From CALBTQ01 sp036725605 (GTDB lineage Bacteria > Lernaellota > Lernaellaia > Lernaellales > Lernaellaceae), in assembly GCA_036725605.1 (NCBI GenBank), contig DAIMDW010000003.1, positions 1 to 64,000 on the forward strand: a stretch of DNA of 64,000 nt, read 5' to 3'. Shown piece after piece: positions 55,206-64,000 of this stretch (position 1 is its first letter; every line of letters begins with the position of its first letter). A program made the translations under genes and the position numbers. The notes under the pieces were generated by a model. The model did not search any database and had not been told where the DNA came from. It saw only the letters and a list, made by a program, of their open reading frames with translations.

Positions 55206-56504
55206 ATGAACGGAAAATTGAATATTTTAAAAAAGGTGTTCTTTCGCCTGATTACGCCTCTTCTATTTTTAGGCGTGCTTTTCGGGATAGGTGAGATTTA
55301 CCTGCGCTGCACGACTTGCCTGGGTTCGCGCCCCACGTTGAATCCGTATCTGGCCGACGCGACGGTCGGTTGGCGCGGTCGCCCCAACGCCAATGTTTGC
55401 CGCAGTCTGCAAAACAGTTGCGCGCAGTACCGCTATAATCGCGACGGCTTTCGCGGTCCGGATCGCCCCTACCTCAAACCGGCCGGCACGCGGCGCATCG
55501 TGGTGCTGGGCGATTCGTTTATGGAAGGGTATCAATTCGGCGACGACGAGTTGATGACCGCAAAACTGGAAGCGATGCTCAATGAAAACGGAGCGCGCAA
55601 CGAGGTGATCAACATCGGCATTTCCGGTTGGGGCACGGCGCAGGAATACCTGGCCTATCGCCGTTTCGGGCGCCTATACCAACCCGATATTGTGATCCTG
55701 ATGATGAGCACCTGCAACGACATCATCGACACGACCAAGCAATTGTCGGACATCTACAAGCAACGGTTGAACTACCTCAAGCCGTACGTCGAGGTGATCG
55801 ACGATCAAATGATCGTGCATCGGCCGGCAAAACAACTGGTGCGCAAGATGAACCTCTCGCCGCCCTTTTACGCCAAAGAGGCGCCCTTCTCGTTTTGGGA
55901 GATGCTCGACGGCTTTCCGCGGTTTCTGTGCCGCACACGCGTGGGGTACTACCTTTGGTCGCGCTGGAATCGCCCCACGAAATTGCGCCTGCTGCTCGAC
56001 GATTGGGGCCTGGCGCCGTTTGCGGACAAGCTCTATTCCACCACCTGGGGCGAACACGGTTATTACCATGGGCTGAGTCTGCGCTTTTGGATTTACTGCA
56101 CCAATGATGATCCGCTCTGGCGCAACGCGCTGCATCGGGAACTGGCGGTCATCAAGCATCTGAATGAACGCGTGCGGGCGAACGGCTCGCGGTTCATTCT
56201 CGTTTCCGGCGCCAACATCGAGCAGGCGTATCCGGACATCTGGGATTTGACGCTGGAGACGCAGCCGCAATTGAAGCAGATGGAATTGAATTTGAATTTA
56301 CCCGAGGAACGCCTGCGGCAGGTCACCGAAGCCAACCACATCGAATACATTTCCTTGCTGCCCTTCTTTCAGGAGCAGGCCAAAAACGGCAAGGAACTGT
56401 TTCTGCGCGGCGACGGGCACTGGTCGGCGGACGGGCAATTGCTGGCCGCCCAGGTGCTTTCCCGGTATCTACACGAAGAACGCACCATGTTCGCGGGGCA
56501 TTGA
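55206..56504 (+). CDS. SGNH/GDSL hydrolase-like membrane-anchored protein
   Basis: A 432-residue protein with an N-terminal signal anchor (about 12-30, PLLFLGVLFGIGEIYL) and an exported SGNH-fold domain: block I VVLGDSFMEGYQ with the nucleophile Ser, block II Gly in INIGISGWGTAQ, block III N in MMSTCNDIID, and block V DGHWSADGQ with the catalytic Asp-x-x-His replaced in form by DGHW. Such proteins act as acyl or acetyl esterases or transferases on cell-surface glycans. It stands alone, divergent from the glycyl-radical operon. Confidence 0.83.
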   Translation: MNGKLNILKKVFFRLITPLLFLGVLFGIGEIYLRCTTCLGSRPTLNPYLADATVGWRGRPNANVCRSLQNSCAQYRYNRDGFRGPDRPYLKPAGTRRIVVLGDSFMEGYQFGDDELMTAKLEAMLNENGARNEVINIGISGWGTAQEYLAYRRFGRLYQPDIVILMMSTCNDIIDTTKQLSDIYKQRLNYLKPYVEVIDDQMIVHRPAKQLVRKMNLSPPFYAKEAPFSFWEMLDGFPRFLCRTRVGYYLWSRWNRPTKLRLLLDDWGLAPFADKLYSTTWGEHGYYHGLSLRFWIYCTNDDPLWRNALHRELAVIKHLNERVRANGSRFILVSGANIEQAYPDIWDLTLETQPQLKQMELNLNLPEERLRQVTEANHIEYISLLPFFQEQAKNGKELFLRGDGHWSADGQLLAAQVLSRYLHEERTMFAGH

Positions 56505-56510
56505 ACGCGC

Positions 56511-57548
56511 CTACCAGCGCGCGGTGTGATCCTCCGCCCAGCCGATCAGATCATCGATTTGATACGTCACGCCCTGGTCGTCGGTCAGCGTGCCGCGATA
56601 GCGACCGAACATCTGATTGCCCTTGGTGTCCAACACAAGCAGCGGGGCTCGGGAGCGATGGTTGAGAAACGGCGTGAAGGTCAAATCCAGGCGGCCGTCG
56701 TCGGCGATCATCCGCCAGGGCTTCATGTGATCGGCGGCATCGTAGGTAATGTCGACCCAACCGAGCTTGGTCATGCGCCCGTCGATGTAAAAACAATTTT
56801 CCGTCGCCGCCGACAGATCGCCGAAGCCGCGTCCGAGGTTCCAGCCGACCGACCGTCCGTCGGGCAAAAATCCGGAGAGGCTGGCCCACACCCAGAACGT
56901 GCGATAGGGCCACACCCCCCGCCCCCAGTCCATGGTCGTCAGCGCCTGATCGCGGCGCAGGTCGAACTGCCAATTGCCGATCGACAAGCGGCCTTCGGTC
57001 GGCATCACGTTCACTTTGTGGTTGTAATAAAAACAGGTGTCGTCCATCGGCGTGGCCATCACGATGCTGTCGAGCGTGCGCGGCTGATGGACGATCAATT
57101 CGGCGTCCAGGTCGCCCGCGCGGCGCAGCTTAGGCCAATGAACTTTCAGAATGCGCCGCTCCGGCTCGCGGACGAATTGCATCCACAATTTGCCGGCGCG
57201 AAATTCGACGTCGCCCGTTTCGCTGGAAACCGGCAGCGCGCAGCCCTTGCCCAGAGGCGTCACATGAATACCGTCGAGCAGACGGTTGTTGCGGAAATCG
57301 ATGTAATAGACGAACACCAGCCCGATATAGCCGACGTGCGAAACGCAGCAGGAAAAGAAATAATCGGGCGTCGTCGTGCCGTAATAATCCCACTCCTTCA
57401 GGCGCAGGCGATTGGCCCACGGCCAGGGGAACCGCCGCACGTTTTCCGGATTGTAAGTGAGCACCGGCCGTTTGCTGTACCCGCGCGCGGTCAGCCGTCC
57501 GGCGTCGTCCAAGAGCATGCCCGCTTCGGTGATTTCATGTTGCGTCAT
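56511..57548 (-). CDS. DUF2804 family protein
   Basis: A 345-residue protein of the DUF2804 family, unknown biochemical function. I start at ATG 57548 behind GGGGAAA rather than at 57608. Recognisable family-type features are the N-terminal LLDDAGRLTARGYSKRP, a WPW/KEWDYY aromatic stretch, and the centre LTTMDWGRGVWPY with many Trp and Tyr; overall it looks like a beta-sandwich of the lipocalin-like kind. No signal peptide, so probably cytoplasmic. It converges on the SGNH gene with a 6-base gap. Confidence 0.78.
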   Translation of the reverse strand: MTQHEITEAGMLLDDAGRLTARGYSKRPVLTYNPENVRRFPWPWANRLRLKEWDYYGTTTPDYFFSCCVSHVGYIGLVFVYYIDFRNNRLLDGIHVTPLGKGCALPVSSETGDVEFRAGKLWMQFVREPERRILKVHWPKLRRAGDLDAELIVHQPRTLDSIVMATPMDDTCFYYNHKVNVMPTEGRLSIGNWQFDLRRDQALTTMDWGRGVWPYRTFWVWASLSGFLPDGRSVGWNLGRGFGDLSAATENCFYIDGRMTKLGWVDITYDAADHMKPWRMIADDGRLDLTFTPFLNHRSRAPLLVLDTKGNQMFGRYRGTLTDDQGVTYQIDDLIGWAEDHTARW

Positions 57549-57654
57549 GTGATTTCCCCATTGCCAACAGTAAGAATATTTATAACCGGAAAATATTGAA
57601 AAAGGCAAAGTCGGATCAGATTTGAAAAATCCCTCTCGAGCAAATCCTTTTCGG

Positions 57655-57683
57655 TTGAATGACGAGCGATCGTTGATTATAAC
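57655..57683 (+). promoter_or_regulatory. Promoter of the DUF1846 gene
   Basis: TTGAAT (57655-57660) and TATAAC (57678-57683) are exactly 17 bases apart, 42 bases upstream of the ATG. Confidence 0.6.
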
Positions 57684-57725
57684 AAAAGTGTCTATTCCAA
57701 CATTTTAGTTATTATCGAGGTAAAA

Positions 57726-59237
57726 ATGCAAGGGTTTGACAACGAGAAATATTTACAGGCTCAAGCCAACGCGATTTTGGAGCGGGTCGATCGTTTTTCC
57801 GGAAAGTTGTATTTGGAATTCGGCGGCAAGTTGCTGCAGGACTTTCACGCGGCGCGGGTGCTGCCGGGTTACGATCCCGACGTAAAAGTCAAATTGCTGA
57901 CTCGGCTGAAGGATGTGCTGGAAATTATTTTCTGCATTCATGCCGGCGATATTGAAAAAGGGCGCATTCGCGGCGATTTCGGTTTGACCTACGACATGGC
58001 GACCTTGCGCACGTTCGACGATCTGGAAGATTTCGGCTTTCAAATTTCCGCCGTGATCGTGAATCGCTTTCGCGGAGAAAAAAGCGCGCAACGATTCATC
58101 GAGTTCATTAAATCGCGCGACATTCCCGTGTATACGCAACCGGAGATACAAGGGTATCCGGCCGACGTGGAGAAGATCGTCAGTGAAGACGGGTACGGGC
58201 GCAATCCGTTTATTGAAACATCCAAACCGTTGATCATCGTCACCGGCGCGGGACCGGGAAGCGGAAAAATGTCGACAGGTTTGTCGCAGGTTTATCACCA
58301 CAACTTGCACGGGCAAACGGCGGGATTCGCCAAATTCGAAACGTTTCCCATTTGGAATCTGCCGTTGGATCACCCGGTAAACCTGGCTTACGAAGCGGCC
58401 ACCGCCGATCTGCGCGACCGCAACCTGGTCGATCCTTTCCACTTGTCGGCGTACAACACGACCGCGGTTAATTACAATCGCGACATCGAAAACTTTTCGA
58501 TCATGAAGGCGATCATCGATCGCCTGGGCGACCACACGCCTTTGGCCGAATACCGCAGCCCCACCGATATGGGCGTCAACATGGCCAAGGAAGGAATCGT
58601 CGACGATGAGGTCGTGCGCGAGGCGGCCCGCCAGGAAATCATTCGTCGCTACTTCCGTTACAATTGGGAATTCAAACGAGGCATCGAGAACAAGGAAACG
58701 GTGGAGATCGCCACCCGACTGATGCAACAAGTCGGAGTCAAGCCGATCGATCGACCGACCGTGAAAGCCGCTCGCGACGCGGCGGAAAAAGCCCGGGAAA
58801 TGGGCAAAGGAAATCGCGAAGTATTTTGCGGCGCGGCCATCGAACTGCCCAATGGGGAAATCGTTATCGGCATGAATACGCCGCTGCTGCATGCCGAATC
58901 GGCGGCGATTCTCAACTCCATGAAAAAGCTGGCGCGCATTCCCGAGGAAATCGACCTGTTGCCGGAAATGATCATCAGCAACATCGCCAAACTAAAAAGA
59001 GATGTCCTCAGCGGCAAAGCGGCGAGTTTGAACGTCGAGGAAGTGTTGGTGGCCTTAGCGATCAGCGCCACCGCCAATCCCACCTGCGAATATTGCATTC
59101 AAAAGCTCAAGGAATTGGCCGGTTGCGAAATGCATTCCACGCATGTGATCGGCAAAGGCGATGAAAACGGATTGCGCAAGCTGAATTTGAACATCACCAC
59201 CGACGTGCTGCCCACTTCACGCGGCTTTTATTATTAG
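57726..59237 (+). CDS. DUF1846 family protein
   Basis: A 503-residue cytoplasmic protein matching the conserved DUF1846 family over its whole length: N-terminal GFDNEKYLQAQANAILERV, the nucleotide-binding-like VTGAGPGSGKMSTGLSQVYH loop (quoted at the 20-residue limit), and PTDMGVNMAKEGIVDD. A P-loop-like GPGSGKMST suggests nucleotide binding. Structures of relatives are known but the enzymatic role is not established. It is monocistronic with its own promoter, and converges on the tetR-like gene with a 4-base overlap. Confidence 0.9.
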   Translation: MQGFDNEKYLQAQANAILERVDRFSGKLYLEFGGKLLQDFHAARVLPGYDPDVKVKLLTRLKDVLEIIFCIHAGDIEKGRIRGDFGLTYDMATLRTFDDLEDFGFQISAVIVNRFRGEKSAQRFIEFIKSRDIPVYTQPEIQGYPADVEKIVSEDGYGRNPFIETSKPLIIVTGAGPGSGKMSTGLSQVYHHNLHGQTAGFAKFETFPIWNLPLDHPVNLAYEAATADLRDRNLVDPFHLSAYNTTAVNYNRDIENFSIMKAIIDRLGDHTPLAEYRSPTDMGVNMAKEGIVDDEVVREAARQEIIRRYFRYNWEFKRGIENKETVEIATRLMQQVGVKPIDRPTVKAARDAAEKAREMGKGNREVFCGAAIELPNGEIVIGMNTPLLHAESAAILNSMKKLARIPEEIDLLPEMIISNIAKLKRDVLSGKAASLNVEEVLVALAISATANPTCEYCIQKLKELAGCEMHSTHVIGKGDENGLRKLNLNITTDVLPTSRGFYY

Positions 59238-59854
59238 GAGCGGGCGGAGAAACTGGCCAACAAGCAATCGACGGCGTAGAAGTACAGTTCCTCGTGGTGT
59301 TCTTCGGCCAGGATGGTGTTCTGCAATTTACGGAACTGCAACATGCCGTGCAGGTTCGACCACAGCACCAGCGCACAGCGGTGCGCCGACCGTTCGTCGT
59401 GATGCGGCGTCAATTCGCGAATCGCCCCGGCGGCGATGGACAAAATGCGGTCGCCGTGTTTGTCGATTCGCTGTTTGAGCTCATCGGGAAAAACCATTTC
59501 CGGCGCGGTAAGGAAGTAATTCATCACATCGAAATAATTCTGATGCCGTCGGGCGAAGGTCAGATACGCCTCGGCGATCAGCCGCAAGCGCTCGGGCGGC
59601 GTCCGCCCGTTTGCGTCGGCCGCGGCGATCAAATCGTGCAGCAGGTCGAGCCCCTCTTCCTGCAGCGTGGCAAACAAATCCTCTTTGTTCTGAAAATACA
59701 GATACAGCGTACCGACGCTCAATTCGGCGGCGCGGGCGATTTTGTTCATGGTGACGGCGGCCAATCCGTGTTTGAGCAGAATGGCGCGCGCGGCGTCAAC
59801 GATCTGCTCGCGCCGCTGTTCCTTTTCACGCTGCCGCCGTTCCTTCGCGCTCAT
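59234..59854 (-). CDS. TetR family transcriptional regulator
   Basis: A 206-residue regulator with an N-terminal helix-turn-helix (REQIVDAARAILLKHGLAAV, TMNKIARAAELSVGTLYLYF) and a C-terminal ligand-binding domain (about 80-200). The ATG at 59854, 5 bases after GGAGG, is preferred over 59875, which overlaps the transporter gene. It is the last gene of the TPP-AOR-transporter operon and probably its regulator; the ligand is unknown. Confidence 0.9.
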   Translation of the reverse strand: MSAKERRQREKEQRREQIVDAARAILLKHGLAAVTMNKIARAAELSVGTLYLYFQNKEDLFATLQEEGLDLLHDLIAAADANGRTPPERLRLIAEAYLTFARRHQNYFDVMNYFLTAPEMVFPDELKQRIDKHGDRILSIAAGAIRELTPHHDERSAHRCALVLWSNLHGMLQFRKLQNTILAEEHHEELYFYAVDCLLASFSARS

Positions 59855-59864
59855 GCCGCCTCCA

Positions 59865-61400
59865 TCAATAGGCATACAATCCGGTCAACGGACCAAGAAT
59901 GGCGATCACCGCCGTGATGATAATCGTCATGACGATCGACATCACGATGCCGGATTTGGCGAAATCCGTGATCGAAAAATAACCCGACGTATAGGGAATG
60001 ATATTCGTCGGCGTCTGCGTAACCAGGATGATTCCCAGCGAGGAGGTGAACGCCGCCGGCCCCACCAGAATCCACGGATGGATATGGAACGCCTGCGCCA
60101 GTGAAATGAGAATCGGGATGATGATGATGCCGGTGACCGTGTTGCTGGCCAGGAACAGTTTCATGAAGATGACGACCAGCACAACCACGAAAACCAAGGC
60201 CACCGGGTTCAGGCTGGTCACGCCGCCGAGCAGGAAAACGGCCATCCACTTCGCCGCGCCGGTGTGGTAGGTCATCATGCCCAGACCGAGCGAGGCCATG
60301 ATCAGAATGATGCTTTCCCAACTGATTACACGATTGGCCTGCTCCCAGGTCATCACCCGGAACGGCGGAATGAGCAGCAAACAGCCGCCCAGAATCGACA
60401 CGTAGCTGATCGGCAGGTCGATGAAATTGTTCGTCCACTTGGCAAGCAGCGGATTGAACACCCACAGGAAAATGACGATCACGAAGATGATCACCGTGCC
60501 GATTTCCTCGCGCGACATGCCGCCCAACTCTCGCAGTTGCGCGCGAATATCGTCTTTGGTCAGCGGCAGGCGTTTGATTTCGGGCGGGAACATCAGCAGC
60601 AGCGTCAACCAGCCGAGGGGAATCAACAGCAGCGAAGCGGGCACGCCGATTTTCATCCAATCCAGGAACGTGATGCGCATGCCGCCGATCTCGCGCATGA
60701 AGTTGATGGCGATCGGATTGGGGCCGCAGCCGGCCGGCGTGGCGATGCCGCCGAAGATCGCTCCCCAGCACGAGGCGATCATCAACGCCCGGCCGAAGTT
60801 GCTCTGCAGCGGTTTGCAGCCGGCCTGCTTGAGGATGCCGATGCCGATCGGCAGCATGATCGCGGCCACGCCGACATCCGACACCCACATCGACAGCAGC
60901 GTGCCCATGATCAGAAAACCGAGAATCACGCGCTTGGTGCTCGTGCCCAGCCATTGCAGCATGCGCAGCGTCATCCGCTTGCCCAGCGGCGTTTCGGAGA
61001 ACGCGCCCGACAACAGGAACACACCGAGGAAAAAGAGAATCAGATCGTTGCCGAAGCTTTGGCGGATCAGTTCCTTGTACCCTGCGCCGATGCCGGCGAT
61101 CGTTTTGATCTCGCCGTTCTTGACGATCTGCATGCCGTCGGTGATTTTCAGCAGCGGCATAACGAGCATGACCAACATCGCGGTCACGTGGAAAGGCAGC
61201 GCCTCGGTGATCCAGTAGAAAATCGCCACGACCAGCAAGCCGAGGCACAGTTTGCCGGCCGGCGTCAGGATAATCGTTTCCTGGCCGACGGTCAGCGGGT
61301 TCTCGCCGAGAAACAGCGCAATGACGGCAAAAAGCGCCACGCCGATCGCCAGATAGATCGCCTGCCGCTTCGGAGTCAGTTTCTTTTCCAGCTCGCTCAT
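59865..61400 (-). CDS. DASS/SLC13 family dicarboxylate transporter
   Basis: A 511-residue inner-membrane carrier with about 12-14 transmembrane helices. DASS hallmarks are the two substrate/sodium-binding SNT-type loops, LASNTVTGIIIIPI and the first-repeat SDVGVAAIMLPI, and TPAGCGPNPIAI and TQTPTNIIPYTSGYF. Relatives move citrate, succinate, malate, tartrate or sulfate with sodium. The ATG at 61400 overlaps the AOR stop (ATGA), so the transporter and aldehyde oxidoreductase are coupled. In the first loop SDVG replaces SNT, which may alter substrate or ion binding. Confidence 0.92.
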   Translation of the reverse strand: MSELEKKLTPKRQAIYLAIGVALFAVIALFLGENPLTVGQETIILTPAGKLCLGLLVVAIFYWITEALPFHVTAMLVMLVMPLLKITDGMQIVKNGEIKTIAGIGAGYKELIRQSFGNDLILFFLGVFLLSGAFSETPLGKRMTLRMLQWLGTSTKRVILGFLIMGTLLSMWVSDVGVAAIMLPIGIGILKQAGCKPLQSNFGRALMIASCWGAIFGGIATPAGCGPNPIAINFMREIGGMRITFLDWMKIGVPASLLLIPLGWLTLLLMFPPEIKRLPLTKDDIRAQLRELGGMSREEIGTVIIFVIVIFLWVFNPLLAKWTNNFIDLPISYVSILGGCLLLIPPFRVMTWEQANRVISWESIILIMASLGLGMMTYHTGAAKWMAVFLLGGVTSLNPVALVFVVVLVVIFMKLFLASNTVTGIIIIPILISLAQAFHIHPWILVGPAAFTSSLGIILVTQTPTNIIPYTSGYFSITDFAKSGIVMSIVMTIIITAVIAILGPLTGLYAY

Positions 61401-63229
61401 GAACGTCCACCCAACTCGTAATAGTTTCTCAATCCCATCGCCTCCGCTTTTTCTTTGGTGACGCAACCTTGTTCATCCCACCCGCGCACGGCATACAACT
61501 CACGCAGCATGGTTGTCAAATCGGGCAGCGATTCGCCGGAGAACCCGGAGCCGCGTTTGTCGCGCAGAATGCGCCCGGGCAGCGTGTCGTCTTTGTGGTC
61601 CACGCCCAGGCGTTGGATGTACAACCGCTTGAGGGTATAGATGCGGTCGCCGACCGCCATCAATTCATCCGGGGGCATTTCCCAGCCCATGGCCAGCTCG
61701 ACGAACCGGCTCAGTTGCGGGGAACTGATGCCGCCGGACAAGGTGAACTTGCACAGCCCCAGCGCGTCGAACACGGTGCTCAGGTCCTGCATGCGGGCGG
61801 TGATCGCGCCCTTGCCGGACGGCGTGTGCGGATCGACGCCCTGCGGGAAGCCTTCGATCTTCATGCCCTCTTCGATGTAATACGCCGGCGCCTCGTTGTG
61901 CGATCCGCCGCGGTTGCCGGTGGCGTAGGTCGCGCCCGCGCTGACCAATGCGCGCGGATCGTGCATCGGCAATTCCAGCCCCTTGGCGTGCACGGCGAAA
62001 TGGTCGCTGCCCTGGCCGACTTCCTCGGCCGCTTTGCGCACGCCGTTGGCCAACAGATCGCCGATGCCTTCGCGCCGGGCGATTTTTTCGATCAACGCAA
62101 AAATCGCCGGTCCGTTGCCCCACGTCGGCTCCAGGTCGCCCAGGTCGATCTGTTCCCGAGTGAGAATCCCCTTTTCGTAGCATTCGAATAACCAGGAGAT
62201 CGCCACGCCGGCGGAAATCGTGTCGACGCCCAGCTTGTTGCACAGCATGTTGGCGACGGCCAGATCCTCGGGGCTTTCGTTGAGCAGGTTGGAGCCCAGG
62301 GCGCCGGCCGTCTCGTATTCCGGCTGGGTGGTTTCCAAACCGGTATGCGGACCGCTTTGGATGCGGATCTTTTTGGCGCAGGCGATCGGACACATATAGC
62401 AACCGTGGTGGTGCAACAGCATCTCTTTCGCATAGGCCTGACCGCTGATTTTCTCCGCGCCCTCCCATTCGCCCTGAGCGAAATTCTTGATCGGCAGGTC
62501 GCCCGATTTTTCGCGGCGGGCCACGGCGCCGGCGGTGCCGAAATTGTGCAGACCGGCGGTACGTTCGCGGATTTGTTTATTGAGTTCCTTGGTGTAGGCC
62601 GCCAACGCCGCGCGATCGTGCAGTTCGGGTTTTTGCGAACCGTTGACGGCGATGCCTTTGATTTTCTTTTCGCCGAATTTGGCGCCGATGCCGGTACGCC
62701 CGGCCGCGCGGGGGAATTCGCCTTCGAACATCAGCGAGGCGAAGCCGACGTTGTTTTCGCCGCCCGGTCCGATGACGCCGATAATCGAACCTTCCGGCAG
62801 TTGCGCGGTCAACGCCTTTTCCGCCGCAAAGGTGTCCAGGCCCCATAGATCATGGGCGTCGCGAAATTCCACCGTTTCGTCGTGAATGAACAAGGTCACC
62901 GGATGCGCGCTGACGCCCTGAATGACCAGGCCGTCCAAGCCGGCGCGTTTGAGTTGCGCGCCGAACTTGCCGCCGACGCTGCTTTCGCCGATCACGCCGG
63001 TTTGCGGCGAGCGAAAGAGGAACGACGTTTTGCACGCCGTGGTAATGGGGAAGCCGGTGAGCAATCCGTTGGCCATGACGATCGCATCGTCGTCGCCGCT
63101 GTCGAACAACAGCTTGGCGCCGATGCCGCCGCCGCCGAAGAACAGCTTCAGGTCCTCTTCGGGCACTTCGCGGAAATCAACCTTCTGTTCGCCTAACTCA
63201 ACAACCGCAAATTTTCCGTAGTACCGCAT
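61397..63229 (-). CDS. Aldehyde ferredoxin oxidoreductase (tungsten/molybdopterin)
   Basis: A 610-residue AOR-family enzyme oxidising aldehydes to acids with ferredoxin, cofactor bis-tungstopterin. It has the N-terminal FFGGGGIGAKLL, the pterin-binding AGRTGIGAKFG, the [4Fe-4S] ligands CYMCPIAC (about 285) with the distal Cys in GLCKFT (about 500), and pterin motifs EYETAGALGSN and ATGNRGGSHN. Length and motifs are complete. GAGGGA precedes the ATG. It follows a TPP enzyme by 46 bases and overlaps a dicarboxylate transporter gene. Confidence 0.95.
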   Translation of the reverse strand: MRYYGKFAVVELGEQKVDFREVPEEDLKLFFGGGGIGAKLLFDSGDDDAIVMANGLLTGFPITTACKTSFLFRSPQTGVIGESSVGGKFGAQLKRAGLDGLVIQGVSAHPVTLFIHDETVEFRDAHDLWGLDTFAAEKALTAQLPEGSIIGVIGPGGENNVGFASLMFEGEFPRAAGRTGIGAKFGEKKIKGIAVNGSQKPELHDRAALAAYTKELNKQIRERTAGLHNFGTAGAVARREKSGDLPIKNFAQGEWEGAEKISGQAYAKEMLLHHHGCYMCPIACAKKIRIQSGPHTGLETTQPEYETAGALGSNLLNESPEDLAVANMLCNKLGVDTISAGVAISWLFECYEKGILTREQIDLGDLEPTWGNGPAIFALIEKIARREGIGDLLANGVRKAAEEVGQGSDHFAVHAKGLELPMHDPRALVSAGATYATGNRGGSHNEAPAYYIEEGMKIEGFPQGVDPHTPSGKGAITARMQDLSTVFDALGLCKFTLSGGISSPQLSRFVELAMGWEMPPDELMAVGDRIYTLKRLYIQRLGVDHKDDTLPGRILRDKRGSGFSGESLPDLTTMLRELYAVRGWDEQGCVTKEKAEAMGLRNYYELGGRS

Positions 63230-63275
63230 GTCATCTTCCCTCGTTGGAAAAGATCACTCACCGGCTCCCGCACGA

Positions 63276-64000
63276 TCAGACGCTGGCCAGCGCCACGCTG
63301 CCCGGACTGATCGTCGACGGATCGGTCATGACGTTAATGCAGGCGGGTTTGCCCGACGCAAAGGCCGCCTCCAGCGCCGGGCGAATGTCTTCGGGCTTTT
63401 CCACGTAGTAGCCCTCGCCGCCCAACGCCTCGACCAATTTGTGATAATCGACTTTGCCGATATGGGTGCCGTCGTCGATCGCGTGCCCGATGCGCAACTG
63501 CTGGCTGTGACGGATCATGCCCCAGCCCAGGTCGTTGCTGATGACCACGACGATCGGGATGTTCTTGCGTACGGCGGTTTCGAATTCCATGAAATTGAAG
63601 CCCGTCGAGCCGTCGCCGATGATCAGGCACACGCGGCTGTCGGGATGCAGAATCTTCGCCGAGTTCGCATACGGCAGACCGACGCCCAGGCAACCGAACA
63701 GACCCGAATCCAGGTAGCGCCCCGCCTGCTTGATGGTGCGGGTCATGCCCATCCAGATCTGGGTATCGCCACCGTCGGCGATCACGATGTCGTCGTCGCG
63801 ATCCATGAAGTCGTTCACTTCGCGCGCCAGGCGCAACGGGTGAATCGGCGTGGCGTCGCTGTCCCAATTGGCCTGCGTGCTGGCCTTGGCCGTCTTTTCG
63901 GTCAGGCGCAGAATTTCCACCCACTGGCTGTACTGCGTTTTGAGCGTTTCGGCGTCGCCGCCCTCGTCGATCAAGCGATTGCACTGCTTGAGCAGCGCGC
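63276..64000 (-). CDS. Thiamine-pyrophosphate-dependent enzyme, C-terminal part (cut by window edge)
   Basis: The frame is open through the right edge of the window, so only the C-terminal ~240 residues are seen. They contain the TPP-binding motif GDGSTGFNFMEFETAVRK with the closing Asn in VVISNDLGWGM, and DIVIADGGDTQIWMG as in acetolactate synthase/oxo-acid decarboxylase-type enzymes. The N-terminal substrate and FAD-like domains are outside, so the reaction (2-oxo acid decarboxylation or carboligation) cannot be settled. A decarboxylase would deliver an aldehyde to the AOR encoded next. Confidence 0.88.
   Translation of the reverse strand, partial: ALLKQCNRLIDEGGDAETLKTQYSQWVEILRLTEKTAKASTQANWDSDATPIHPLRLAREVNDFMDRDDDIVIADGGDTQIWMGMTRTIKQAGRYLDSGLFGCLGVGLPYANSAKILHPDSRVCLIIGDGSTGFNFMEFETAVRKNIPIVVVISNDLGWGMIRHSQQLRIGHAIDDGTHIGKVDYHKLVEALGGEGYYVEKPEDIRPALEAAFASGKPACINVMTDPSTISPGSVALASV

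Noticed and set aside
59851..61410. 519-codon frame on the same strand as the DASS transporter, other frame
   Set aside because: Out-of-frame shadow; the other frame gives a full transporter with hallmark motifs.

Overview
The window reads as a stretch of chromosome from a Gram-negative, probably anaerobic or microaerophilic bacterium of moderately high GC. Gram-negative: a FadL/OmpP1-type outer-membrane protein, several lipobox lipoproteins and sugar-nucleotide/glycan genes. Anaerobic: a glycyl radical enzyme with its activase, a tungsten-type aldehyde ferredoxin oxidoreductase, FeoB, ferredoxin-type proteins and radical SAM enzymes. Secreted proteins with long poly-aspartate tracts and DDDTT repeats, REC-DUF4388-TPR signalling and very long PAS kinases resemble deltaproteobacterial-grade lineages (Myxococcota, Lernaellota and similar). 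That placement is an impression, not a computation. I saw no rRNA, tRNA, CRISPR array, phage or transposase.

Layout. 1-6031: leuS (minus) with a strong promoter, an Asp-rich lipoprotein, a subtilase with PKD domain, and an ATP-grasp acyl-CoA synthetase subunit. 6307-12225 (plus): hybrid histidine kinase, lipid-kinase-like protein, TauE/SafE permease, gltX. 12226-12447: a shared terminator apparently split by a small palindromic element between 22-bp direct repeats. 12448-21010 (minus): a possible long transcription unit, dtxR-feoA fusion, feoB, Cys-rich membrane protein, lipoprotein, dtd, metG, glnS. glnS and metG carry nearly the same C-terminal tRNA-binding domain. 21151-22968: gamma-carbonic anhydrase and two response regulators.

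22965-27706 (minus): a four-gene envelope operon of two lipoproteins, a TlpA-like thioredoxin and a degenerate metallophosphoesterase fused to a thioredoxin-like domain. 28003-34873: REC-DUF4388-TPR protein, stand-alone receiver and a 1,598-residue PAS/GAF histidine kinase. 35128-37557: flavin reductase of the geranylgeranyl-reductase type with a DUF362-ferredoxin protein. 37567-41814 (minus): four sugar-nucleotide genes. 42134-46507 (plus): glycosyltransferase, deacetylase-like protein, PP-loop ATPase, a 57-residue membrane peptide and a B12-type radical SAM protein, mostly overlapping. 46615-49016: two membrane proteins of unknown role. 49184-50653: FadL-type porin.

50703-54959 (minus): GntR regulator, glycyl radical enzyme and activase, with a promoter and a matching palindromic operator. 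55206-59237: SGNH hydrolase-like protein, DUF2804 protein and DUF1846 protein. 59234-64000 (minus): TPP enzyme (cut by the window edge), AOR, DASS transporter and TetR regulator in one apparent operon.

The best candidates for undescribed biology are the glycyl radical enzyme with an atypical active-site loop, the pseudo-phosphoesterase/thioredoxin envelope operon, and the PP-loop/small peptide/radical SAM glycan operon. The two evolutionary events around glnS (domain copying and the split terminator) are the clearest structural oddities.
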